A stretch of 64,000 bases of DNA from Meconema thalassinum (Eukaryota; Arthropoda; Insecta; Orthoptera; Tettigoniidae): the NCBI GenBank assembly GCA_946902985.2, contig OX336398.1:230665556-230729555 (forward strand). The letters run 5' to 3'. A program made the position numbers and the translations under genes. Below the pieces are notes generated by a model. That model was not told the origin of the DNA. It did no database searches and saw nothing but the letters and a program-made list of their open reading frames with translations. Positions 55,586-64,000 of this stretch are shown here, one piece after another; the first letter of the stretch is position 1, and the number at the start of each line of letters is the position of its first letter.

Positions 55586-56207
55586 CTTTGACCGGAGACT
55601 TTAAGCATCATTTCACTGGCCGTGAAAGCCAATATACCATCTTTTTGGAAGCCTTCATAGGGAGGTTAAGGCTGCTTGAGCTTTTAGTTCTCGCAGTCAA
55701 GTAGTGCAGTTGCACTCTATATAAAGGGAGGTAACGCGCAGTTCGTTACTCCTGTGGGGGTCCACCAAGAGCCCGCCGATGAGCCAGCTTGGTGTCCTAG
55801 GCGAAACCTCACTCATGACAAGGCACAAACCTAGAAGAATTGCTGAGTATCATTTATATTATTTTTGGAGGAATCATAAATCATAATTCATAGCAGAATT
55901 CTCTTTATCGGACCACAAACCATGAACATTTCTTCCCTGTGTCAAAGGAACTTTGCGGATGACTCTCTTTGTCTTTATGGATTCTTTCTTTCTCTCTCTT
56001 GTGACACTCGAGAAATTATTTGTTGTTCAGTTTCATTGTTACGTGATAAACTTGTTTTTTCCATTTCAATGAACTGGGGCCTAGGCTATATCCGTTTTTC
56101 GTATCGGCATGATGGGTTAGAATTACTGACTGATAAGGTATTATCATGGAGATGTCTGTGCAACGAATTCTTGTCAGACTTAAAGAATGGCGAGGTGCAT
56201 GAAACAC
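55586..56207. other. Intron stretch; TATA-like site at 55718, no gene
   Basis: TATATAAAG at 55718-55726 is followed by GCGCAGTTCGTTAC about 12-25 bases on. Open frames are short and unsupported. Confidence 0.35.
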
Positions 56208-56430
56208 AACCCCCCCCCCCCCCCTCCGTCCAATCTAAACTTGACTGTGGTGGCGCAGCGGTCAAGCTGTATGCCTCTCACCAAGGCGGACCGGGTTCGA
56301 TTCCCGGTCAATGAATGTGAGATTTTCGAAGTGAAATGCCATGCCCTGTGGTTCGGATTCCACGTTAAAAGAAGGTCCCGTGGCTCCTGATCGCGAGATT
56401 AACGGTCACGTTAAACTACAAGCTTCCAGC
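56208..56430 (+). mobile_element. Poly-C tract and tRNA-derived SINE
   Basis: A run of about 16 C (56209-56224), then a SINE head from 56242: GTGGTGGCGCAGCGGTCAAG (A box) and GACCGGGTTCGATTCCCGGT (B box and T-stem), body to CGAGATTAACGGTCACG. It could fold partly as a tRNA 3' half but the anticodon arm is not intact. Confidence 0.65.
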
Positions 56431-56576
56431 TTCCTTTTAAACTTGACTGTGTATTCTGCGGAAGGAAAAGCTCACAGGTCAAGAAAATAAAAGACGATTT
56501 TCACTTCCAGGGAATCTCCTAACACATCCACTCTTCACTGAAGTCTTACCTCGACACAACTCGACTGTGTCAGGGG

Positions 56577-57003
56577 TGATAGGCTCGCTCGCCAGCAAGC
56601 TAGCTCGTAAACTGTCTCAAAGCTAGTAATTTAATGGAGATTGTTGGTAGAACTGACAACGTAAAAACACTTATAATGGGCGATGCATTGAAGATAGAGA
56701 TAATGCTGTCGCAGACATTTTTGTAGAACTTTTCATGCTGAACAATTCTTACACTCATAGTATATACTGTAGATATTTTTGACTGTTTGCTCAGTGTAAG
56801 TTTAAAAGCGCACGGACGCCAGGTTTCTTTTGGACTTTTTCACTGAAATCGTTACTGCTTGGCTTCCTTTGGTCGTAAATAAATTACCTTCCTCGAGATA
56901 TCCTTTACAGAACTGTGAAATCCCCATCACAATCCATCCAGTGGTTCTCGAGATTACCCGGAACATCCAAAAATCGGGGACATTGTTTTATACTAAGTAG
57001 AGA
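56577..57003 (+). repeat. Interspersed repeat M, copy 2
   Basis: Same order of words as 30105-30530. Ends TATACTAAGTAGAGA, where a SINE Q is inserted. Confidence 0.6.
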
Positions 57004-57332
57004 GTTTTTTTTTAGCGTATGGCTTTTAGTGCCGGGAGTGTCCGACGACATGTTCGGCTCGCCAGTTTTGTAGCTGCTTCGAGACGGACACCCAATGGGT
57101 GAGCTACAAGTACCGTTGGGGAGGAAAGTTGGAAGGGAAGGGCGAGGAGTTGGAAGGTAGCGGCTGTGGCCTATAGTTAGGGACCAACCCCGGCATTTGC
57201 CTGGAAGGAAGATGGGAAACCACAGAAGACCATCTTCAAGGTTGCCGGCGGGGGGATTCGAACCTCCTCGCCTCCCGGATGTGAGCGACTGCCATTAGTC
57301 ATGCCGTAACGACCACGGCTAACTCACCCGGT
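57004..57332 (-). mobile_element. SINE family Q, copy 1 (tRNA-derived, poly-A tail)
   Basis: Minus strand: head CCGGGTGAGTTAGCCGTGGT, B box GGAGGTTCGAATCCCCCC, body, ...AAAGCCATACGCT and poly-A (T run at 57005-57013). Flanked by AGTAGAGA at 56996-57003 and 57333-57340. Confidence 0.85.
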
Positions 57333-57341
57333 AGTAGAGAT

Positions 57342-58353
57342 GGTAATTTACGGTAACGGCAAGTTCGTTATTATTTATGGTAATTGTGGTAACGCTAACT
57401 TAGTTATTATTTATGGTAATTGTGGTAACGCTAACTTAGTTATTATTTATGGTAATTGTGGTAACGCTAACTTCGTTATTATTTATGGTAATTGTGGTAA
57501 CGCTAACTTAGTTATTATTTATGGTAATTGTGGTAACGCTAAGTTAGTTATTATTTATGGTAATTGTGGTAACGTTAACTTCGTTATTATTTATGGTAAT
57601 TGTGGTAAAGTTAACTTCGTTATTATTTATGGTAATTGTGGTAACGCTAACTTCGTTATTATTTATGGTAATTGTGGTAACGCTAACTTAGTTATTATTT
57701 ATGGTAATTGTGGTAACGCTAAGTTAGTTATTATTTATGGTAATTGTGGTAAAGTTAACTTCATTATTATTTATGGGTAATTGTGGTAACGCTAACTTAG
57801 TTATTATTTATGGTAATTGTGGTAACGTTAAATTAGTTATTATTTATAGTAATTGTGGTAACGCTAACTTTGTTATTATTTATGGTGAATTGTGGTAACG
57901 CTAACTCAGTGATTATTTATGGTAATTGTGGTAACGCTAACTTCGTTATTATTTATGGTAATTGTGGTAAAGTTAACTTAGTTATTATTTATAGTAATTG
58001 TGGTAACGTTAACTTAGTTATTATTTATAGTAATTGTGGTAACGCTAACTTAGTTATTATTTATGGTAATTGTGGTAACGCTAACTTTGTTATTATTTAT
58101 GGTAATTGTGGTAACGTTAACTTAGTTATTATTTATAGTAATTGTGGTAACGTTAACTTAGTTATTATTTATAGTAATTGTGGTAACGCTAACTTAGTTA
58201 TTATTTATAGTAATTGTGGTAACGCTAACTTTGTTATTATTTATGGGGAATTGTGGTAACGCTAACTTAGTGATTATTTATGGTAATTGTGGTAACGCTA
58301 ACTTCGTTATTATTTAAGGTGAATTGTGGTAACACTAACTTCGTTATTATTTA
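57342..58353. repeat. 36-bp satellite, about 28 units
   Basis: Units GGTAATTGTGGTAACGCTAA then CTTAGTTATTATTTAT. Variants (CTTAG/CTTCG, GCTAA/GTTAA, GGTAACG/GGTAAAG) recur in blocks. Because 36 is a multiple of 3, one frame reads a 12-residue repeat (NCGNANLVIIYG) for 146 and then 134 codons, broken by single-base insertions near 57775, 57886 and 58247. Not evidence of a protein. Confidence 0.9.
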
Positions 58354-59153
58354 TGGGTGCGTTCAAAAAGTAACGAGACGGAGCCTGGAATGCGCAAACC
58401 GGTGACGACATTGGCTAATCGTGGCGTGTGTAACGAGGTGTGGTTCCGTCGAGAGCGTGGAAGGTCACAGCCCGTCGCTAGAGGATACGCGTGCACGTCA
58501 TGTGACGATACAAAGCGAGCAGTAGCATGCATCAATCGTCCAACGCTGCCAGTCGCTGGTGTTGTTCGGTTTCTGACAGCGGAAGGAGTATGGGGAACGG
58601 ACATTCATCGCCGAATGTCACAAGTGTACGGCGAACACTGCATGTCCCTTGCTATAGTCAAGGCGTGGTAAAAGCGCTTCAGGGAAGGACGGATGTCGCT
58701 AGCCGATGATGCCCGGTCTGGGACACCCCCCTGCATTACCTATGACAACGTCCAGCTGGTTGATGCACTCATTACCCAGGACCGCCGAGTGACAGTGAAC
58801 GCCATAGCCGCCGTGGTCGGATTGAGCGTCGGAAGTGTGCACACCATCAAGATGGAACGACTGCACTTGCGCAATGTGTGTGCCCAATGGGTGCCCCACA
58901 GTCTTCAACCACACCAGGAAGCATGTCGAATGGCCCACTCTCTTGGTCATCTGCAGCGCTATGCGAGGGAAGGGAATGGTTTCCTGGCACGAGTGGTGTC
59001 TGGAGATGAGTCATGGTGTCCTCATTTCGAACCAGAATCCAAACGACAAACGCTCTGGTCAGAACCACACCTTGTTACACACGCCACGATTAGCCGATGT
59101 CGTCATCGGATTGCGCATTCCAGCCTCCGGCTTGTTACTTTTTGAACGCACCT
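58354..59153 (+). mobile_element. Mariner DNA transposon, internally deleted
   Basis: Seen: terminal inverted repeats of about 40 bases (left GGGTGCGTTCAAAAAGTAAC, right complement similar), flanked by TA at 58352-58353 and 59154-59155. 800 bp against about 1.3 kb for a full mariner. Inserted at the edge of the 36-bp satellite. Confidence 0.85.
58465..59090 (+). pseudogene. Mariner transposase fragment
   Basis: Seen: one frame with VAGVVRFLTAEGVWGTDIHR then KAW, a stop (TAA at 58669-58671), KRFREGRMSLADDARSGTPP, VTVNAIAAVVGLSVGSVHTI, VCAQWVPHSLQPHQE and VVSGDESWCPHFEPESKRQT. These are the paired helix-turn-helix regions and linker of mariner transposases, with the first catalytic Asp in GDESW. 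The frame then runs straight into the right terminal repeat: the second and third catalytic acids are deleted. The early stop is a second defect. It cannot move itself. Confidence 0.85.
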
Positions 59154-59165
59154 TATAATTAACGG

Positions 59166-59512
59166 TTTTTTTTTTTTTTTTTTTTTTAGCGTATGGCTTT
59201 TATGCCGGGAGTGTCCGAGGACATGTTCGGCTCGCCAGTTCTGTAGCTGCTTCGAGACGGACACCCAATGGGTGAGCTACAAGTACCGTTGGGGAGGGAA
59301 GGAGGGAAGTTGGAATGTAAGGACGAGGAGTTGGAAGGTAGCGGCTGTGGCCTATAGTTAGGGACCAACCCCGGCATTTGCCTGGAAGGAAGATGGGAAA
59401 CCACAGAAGACCATCTTCAAGGTTGCCGGCGGGGGGATTCGAATCTCCTCGCCTCCCGGATGTGAGCGACTGCCATCAGTCATGCCGTAACTACCACGGC
59501 TAACTCACCCGG
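59166..59512 (-). mobile_element. SINE family Q, copy 2
   Basis: Same unit and orientation as 57004-57332 with a longer poly-A (T run from about 59166 to 59188). Flanked by TATAATTAACGG at 59154-59165 and 59513-59524, directly at the mariner's right end. Confidence 0.9.
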
Positions 59513-59524
59513 TATAATTAACGG

Positions 59525-60094
59525 TAACTGCCTCTTTCAAAAAAAAAGTAACTATGCCAAACCTGAAATTAATACTTTCCCTCAGCCCATTGTTTTCGAT
59601 AAAAACTCTCGATGTCTCGCTTCGCACTTTCCTAAATGTTTTCAGTGTCACGGAAGTCACACGGACAAGAAAAGTTGTAGGAAACAATTTCTTCTTCTTT
59701 CCACATGGTCTTAAACTAAAAGAGAAATCCTTTTCCTTTATTTCTTACATTCTTTTGTTTTTCTTGCGTGGAAAGTTTTTTCACAAGTTGGCTACAATGA
59801 TATATCGGGGAGATGATGCGGCTTTACTGTGACTTATTACGTTAGGTAAGGGATTACTCCAGCGGGCCCGCTCTTATTGATATAGCGGGTGGCTTGGAAT
59901 GTCATATTGCCAACAGAACAAAGATAAATGTCACTACCGGTACGTGAACTACAATGTCTACTGTCACACTACTTTCATTCCAAGTGATGAAAGCTGTTTC
60001 AGGATGGAATGTTACTCACAAAATGCCCAAAAAGTACATTTACATTTTACTGAACACAAAAAATATAAATACAAATTAAAATAATACGCTCGCC
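59525..60094. other. Intron stretch without a recognised gene
   Basis: AT-rich, short open frames without recognisable products. Confidence 0.45.
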
Positions 60095-60500
60095 CACTAG
60101 CTAGGCTGTAACTGGCGTGATAGACTCGCCCCTAGCCAGCTCATAAACTGTCGCCTCAGTATTTGATTGGAGATTGTTGGAAGAAATGAAAACGTAAAAT
60201 CACTTATAGTGGGCGATGTATTGAAGATAGAGATACGCTCTCTCAGACTTCTTTGTAGAACTTTTCATGCTGAACAATTCTTACACTCATAGTATATAGA
60301 TATTTTAACGGTTTGCCCAGCGTAAGCTTAAAAAGCGCACGGATGCCATGTGTTTCTTTCGACTTTTTCACTGAAATCGTTACAGCTCGCCTTCCTTCGA
60401 TCATAAATAAATTATTCTGCACAGACGTCTTCCTCGAGATATCCTTTACAGAATGGTGAAAACCACATCAAAATCCATCCTGAGGTTCACTTGTGACATC
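60095..60500 (+). repeat. Interspersed repeat M, copy 3
   Basis: CTCATAAACTGTCGCCTCAG to CAAAATCCATCCTGAGG, same order as copies 1 and 2; its last part is shortened. Confidence 0.6.
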
Positions 60501-60739
60501 CAAAAACGACAGTAGCGACACTCAAGCGCAGCAACAGAAAAGAGAGAGAGAGAGCATTGCAGCAGAAGAGAGATAAAACGATATCATCACCTTTCACTGT
60601 AACACTTTTTCACGATCGTCACTGTATTTCAACAATTTACTTGACGACGTCACGCCAACATATATTTTTTTGGCACGGATCGGGCGAGATATGAGCCACG
60701 TATGTTAACGTAGATTCTAGGCAGCGTTTGGGTCAGCGA

Positions 60740-60810
60740 AAAGCGTAGCTACAGAACGGTAATCCGAGGGTCGTGGGGTCGAGTCCTTATGCAGGAACCT
60801 TTTTGTCTTT
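60740..60810 (+). mobile_element. Possible tRNA-like SINE head
   Basis: AGCGTAGCTACAGAACGGTA then TCGTGGGGTCGAGTCCTT resembles decayed A and B boxes. Weak. Confidence 0.3.
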
Positions 60811-61225
60811 AATTTTTATTTTTATTTTTAATGTGTACGTTACCTACACCGCAAATTAACCGAAATAATGCCCAATATATTGCATCTATTAACGTACTAA
60901 TTGAAAATAAATCCCACTTGGCGGTGGACGGGTCCCATAGCACCCTGGTAATTATAAGCTCCATTTTGGCAATAATATTAAAATAAAAGACTAACCAAAG
61001 CCGACACAAGCATACAATTTAACCTCACGTAAGTTGTCAATTTAATAAGTTATCTTATTAAATGTTACTCATACAAAGTAATATCTTATCACTGGTTATA
61101 ATGTTTATCAGTGGCGTTCACCTACTCAATTCTCTGTTAACAATTTACTAATTTTCCCCCATTTTTTCGACGGTCTAGAGCCCCATTTCTACAATTACAT
61201 ATAGTCTATGTTGAAGTTATACACG
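60811..61225. other. Intron stretch without a recognised gene
   Basis: T-rich start (TTTTTA repeats at 60810-60832), otherwise AT-rich. Nothing recognised. Confidence 0.45.
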
Positions 61226-61680
61226 GCCGAAGCCGTCGGATTTTTTAAGAGCCTTAAAAATCCCTCAGTATGCCTTCCTTCGGAGGGGAAGTAAAGCCGG
61301 CGGTCCCATGTCATAGATTTATGGCATGTTAAAGAACCTTCCACTAATTGCACCTGTGTGAAGCTAAATTGCATAAGTTAATGTAAACAATGCTCTTAGG
61401 TTTCTAAGTTCGTTGCCAAGAGCCGACTGCGGTGGCGTCTAGTAGCTGAGTTGTGAACTTGGCCTAGTAGTCGTTGACGGTGGCGCTTGGCGGCAAAAGT
61501 ATGAACTATTTGAAAAATTCTAAGTCGCAGTACTTGAATTTAAAAAAAAAAACAGATAACACACACTAATACAGTTATCACAATTAACACCAGTTATCAG
61601 ACAGATTCTACTCACACCCAAAGTACACGGGGCTATATGACCGCGTTGTCGCAGCCCCTAAACTTAAGAACCAACCAGCC
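61226..61680 (+). mobile_element. SINE family N, copy 4 (head truncated)
   Basis: Starts inside the head (ACGGCCGAAGCCGTCGG), full body CTCAGTATGCCTTCC and tail ACACCCAAAGTACACGGGGC to CGCAGCCCCTAAACTT. Confidence 0.75.
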
Positions 61681-62338
61681 AACGAAGTTATACAATTCAT
61701 GAACATTATTAATTCTACCAGAGCATTCTATTTGCAAGATATTATTTCACCGCAATTGGCTTCATTGCTTTTATATATCTGCATCACTGGTTATTGTAAA
61801 TATTTCCATCGATACTATTGGATTCCAACAACAGGTTTCATCTTATTCTCAACTATTGCTACCGTACCGAACCAATACCTTTTATGTTTCATTAACATCT
61901 GTTGACCACAGTGAAGCGTGTGTTTGTTTTCATAAATTGTCTCGTCGATGAACACTTCTAAAGTTTTGAACTACATAGTTTTATCCTATTGAAAGTGCTC
62001 CTAGTTTATAAGACTTTATACTAACCACGGTTTTCCACTATCAGTGATCTGCAAGAAGATCAGGCATTCTTTAGAGTTTAAATGTGTTTCAAAATTGTTT
62101 CAAATGATTCTTTTATTCATATTCTCATACATCATATTGTGTTGCTTTGGGCGTTCAATTTCCCATCCTTCTTTATGTTGCACCATATAAGGTTTATTGA
62201 CAAGAGACATTTTAGTGTTATGCTGTACAATTATCTTGTATCTTTGACATTTATTGATTCATTCACATCGGCCGATGATGTGGCCAAAATAATAACTAGG
62301 CCTCAAAACATGTCCCACCAATGGCCACACGTTGATCA
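61681..62338. other. Intron stretch without a recognised gene
   Basis: AT-rich; no repeat or gene recognised. Confidence 0.45.
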
Positions 62339-62857
62339 TCTATACTAATATATGAAAATTAGATGGTGTGTGACTGTGTGTCCGTGTATTACTCAATCAC
62401 GCAAGAACCACTGGTCCGATTTACAAGAAATTTTACATGGAAGTAGCTGCTTTACCTGGTTAACATATAGGCTACTTTGTATTTCGATACGTTGCACCAT
62501 TTAATGATGGTGACCATTTTAGAGATGTCACTACTCGCTTTGGTTTCAAACTTTCATATATCCATTTCAAATAAATAGAGAACGGTAAGAAATATGAAAC
62601 TTTTGATGGCATATGTAAGGTTTAAAATGTAATTTTCTATCCGAAAGGTCATTTTCACATTTCGTGTATCTCCAACGGTTAGCGAGTAAAACCTAAATTG
62701 GTGCTATAAGGCACGGTCAACGTCGAGCGGTGTAGTTGGACAAAATATTCCATCCTTATTCTCCCGCCACGCAGCACCTCGCCTATGCGCTGTTGTTACT
62801 GTCACCTTCACGTTTTAATTTATTTATGACCCGGGCGAAGCCGGGCAATACTGTTAG
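62339..62857 (+). mobile_element. Short non-autonomous Helitron-like element
   Basis: Seen: 5' end TC-TATACTAATATATGAAAA after an A; 3' hairpin CCCGG-GCGAAG-CCGGG at 62830-62845, then ATACTG and TTAG before a T. Known: Helitrons start TC, end with a short GC hairpin about ten bases before CTRR, and insert between A and T. Here the last motif is TTAG, one base from CTAG. 519 bp, no helicase. It ends 187 bp before the neuroligin exon. Confidence 0.65.
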
Positions 62858-63044
62858 TATCTAATAACAAGTATTGATTAGGCAGAACTTTTAACCGATT
62901 TATTACTCAACTCAAGTTGTGCCATGAATTTCTACATTTATTGCAGTAGTGTCCTAGTCCATAGCTGTTACTTGGTATTAAATGTGTGGTTATTAAGGAC
63001 TTCCTGTGCTCATAAATACTTAGATACTGTGGGTTTCTTTGCAG

Positions 63045-63823
63045 GACTGTTCCACCGAGCCATCCTTCTGTCCGGTTCAGCTCTGAGCAGTTGGGCCATC
63101 GTGGAAGACCCAGTGAGCTACGCAGTTCGTCTGGCGCGACAGGTTAACTGCTCCATACCTGAAGACCTCTACAGAGACCACGAGAACATCGTGGACTGCC
63201 TCCGAGATATCTCACTGGAAGAGCTGATGAAGGCTGACGTGAATGCACCCACGTACCTCAGTTCGTGGGGACCCAGTGTGGATGGTGTTGTGATAAAAAC
63301 AGACTTCCAGAAGGAAATATTAACCTATTTACCTCACGATATGCAGAGTTACGCCGGGAACAGCAATACTATGATCAGTAATAACAATATGAAGAGGAGT
63401 GGTGACGCTACATTGGCCGCCATGGCTAATCATGCCGGAGGGAACAGGTACGATTTGCTCTTTGGTGTCGTGACAAGTGAAGCGTTGTGGAGATTCTCTG
63501 CAACAGACATTCAGGCGGGGTTCGAAGGCGAGAGGCGAGATAAAATAATCAGAACTTACGTGAGGAACGCTTATACTTATCATTTATCGGAGATTTTCTT
63601 CACCGTTGTTAACGAATATACAGACTGGGAAAGGACAGTTCAGCATCCTATCAATACGAGGGATGCTACAGTGGCTGCGTTGAGTGATGCTGAGTTCGTA
63701 GCTCCGCTGGTGCAGACTGGTGATCTCTTGAGCCATAAAGTGGTGTCGAATCCTGGACCTACTAACACCAAATCCTATTTCTACGTGTTTGATTATCAGA
63801 CCAAGGATGGAGACTATCCACAG
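63045..63823 (+). CDS. Nlg: Neuroligin internal exon (C-terminal half of the cholinesterase-like domain)
   Basis: Seen: acceptor TTTGCAG ends at 63044 and donor GTGAGT starts at 63824. The exon has 779 bp, begins with two bases completing the split Gly codon left by the exon at 15877-16077, and ends in phase 0 after DYPQ. The protein starts GLFHRAILLSGSALSSWAIV, typical of neuroligins, and continues with QVNCSIPEDLYRDHENIVDC (two Cys likely forming the conserved disulfide loop), SSWGPSVDGVVIKTDF, RYDLLFGVVTSEALW and KSYFYVFDYQTKDGDYPQ. An insert of roughly 35-40 residues between YLPHDMQ and GGNRYD is rich in Asn, Ser and Gly; such a loop is common in insect neuroligins (recalled, not searched). 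No stop or frameshift is present, so the gene looks functional. The later part of the domain, the membrane segment and the cytoplasmic tail must lie downstream of the window. Confidence 0.95.
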
Positions 63824-64000
63824 GTGAGTTTTTGAGTTCTTAATTTATTGAGCATGGAAGAATTTACTGCAATTTACTTGTATTGAGATTGTTATAATTA
63901 TCTCCAGTGCAGTGGTGATTCCTCCATGTAGGACGTGAGGATCATCCTACAGTAAACTTACAGCTGAACCTGTTTAAAAAATTAAATTGATTGGTTTGTA
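63824..64000 (+). other. Nlg: Start of the next neuroligin intron
   Basis: Seen: begins with the donor GTGAGT after the 779-bp exon. The 177 bases present show nothing else recognisable. Confidence 0.8.

Larger units (their letters stand above)
16078..63044 (+). other. Nlg: Neuroligin intron, 46,967 bp, phase 1
   Basis: Seen: the donor GTAAGT at 16078 and the acceptor TTTCTTTGCAG ending at 63044 join the two neuroligin exons in frame. All features between them are intronic. Almost everything recognisable in it is mobile or tandem repeat; no further neuroligin exon or nested host gene was recognised on either strand. Confidence 0.9.

Noticed and set aside
57340..58259. Open frames encoding NCGNANLVIIYG repeats
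   Set aside because: The unit is 36 bp, so any stop-free frame persists. Single-base insertions break it without any sign of constraint.

Overview
This window is insect nuclear DNA. The only host gene is a neuroligin (a cholinesterase-like synaptic adhesion protein), read left to right. Two of its internal coding exons are present: a 201-bp exon at 15877-16077 and a 779-bp exon at 63045-63823. Their splice phases fit each other (phase 1 to phase 1), and the protein matches the insect neuroligin type, including the dead nucleophile elbow GHGTG. Everything between them is one intron of 46,967 bp. The first 15.9 kb belong to the preceding intron, and the last 177 bp begin the next one. Both gene ends lie outside the window. 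The order cannot be read from the sequence alone. The very large introns and the mix of tRNA-derived SINEs, BEL/Pao, mariner, pogo-like and Helitron-like elements suggest a large-genome, possibly polyneopteran, insect (inference).

Left intron (1-15876). A (TAA)n tract and a SINE come first. A complete young BEL/Pao LTR retrotransposon (copy A, 600-11979) follows. Its LTRs are unusually long (2,891 bp each, two differences found between them), its 5-bp target duplication is ACCAT and its primer site matches tRNA-Phe. Its gag and pol are open for long stretches, but a frameshift and a stop separate them in the protease region. To its right are an interspersed repeat carrying a 750-bp terminal-inverted-repeat (TIR) element with an iterated motif, a SINE, and another TIR element that ends 96 bp before the first exon.

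Big intron, 16.1-34 kb. A 32-bp satellite of about 42 units starts about 30-60 bp after the splice donor. Then come a decayed LINE reverse transcriptase, a TIR element of about 1.24 kb holding a TATA box and a spliced first exon, several LINE 3' ends, an AT-rich tandem repeat of about 162 bp, and recurring unclassified repeats named K, L and M here.

Big intron, 34-44 kb. A composite BEL/Pao locus lies in a SINE-like target: a reverse-strand copy (B), with a full 5' LTR and only a 15-bp 3' LTR stub, sits between the two end pieces of a forward LTR (C).

Big intron, 44-63 kb. This part holds SINEs of several families (one inserted in another with a 12-bp duplication), a pogo/Tigger-like element encoding a PHD-type zinc finger, LINE 3' ends, strong hairpins, a C-rich tract, a 36-bp satellite flanked by two copies of one SINE with a deleted mariner beside it, and a short Helitron-like element close to the last exon.

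No bacterial operon, CRISPR array or functional tRNA/rRNA gene is seen. Apart from neuroligin, all coding material belongs to mobile elements. I found no clearly new cellular system. The best leads are the satellite at a splice donor that stays open in the exon's frame, the giant-LTR BEL family, the TIR elements at 14049-14798 and 20393-21635, and the rearranged BEL locus.
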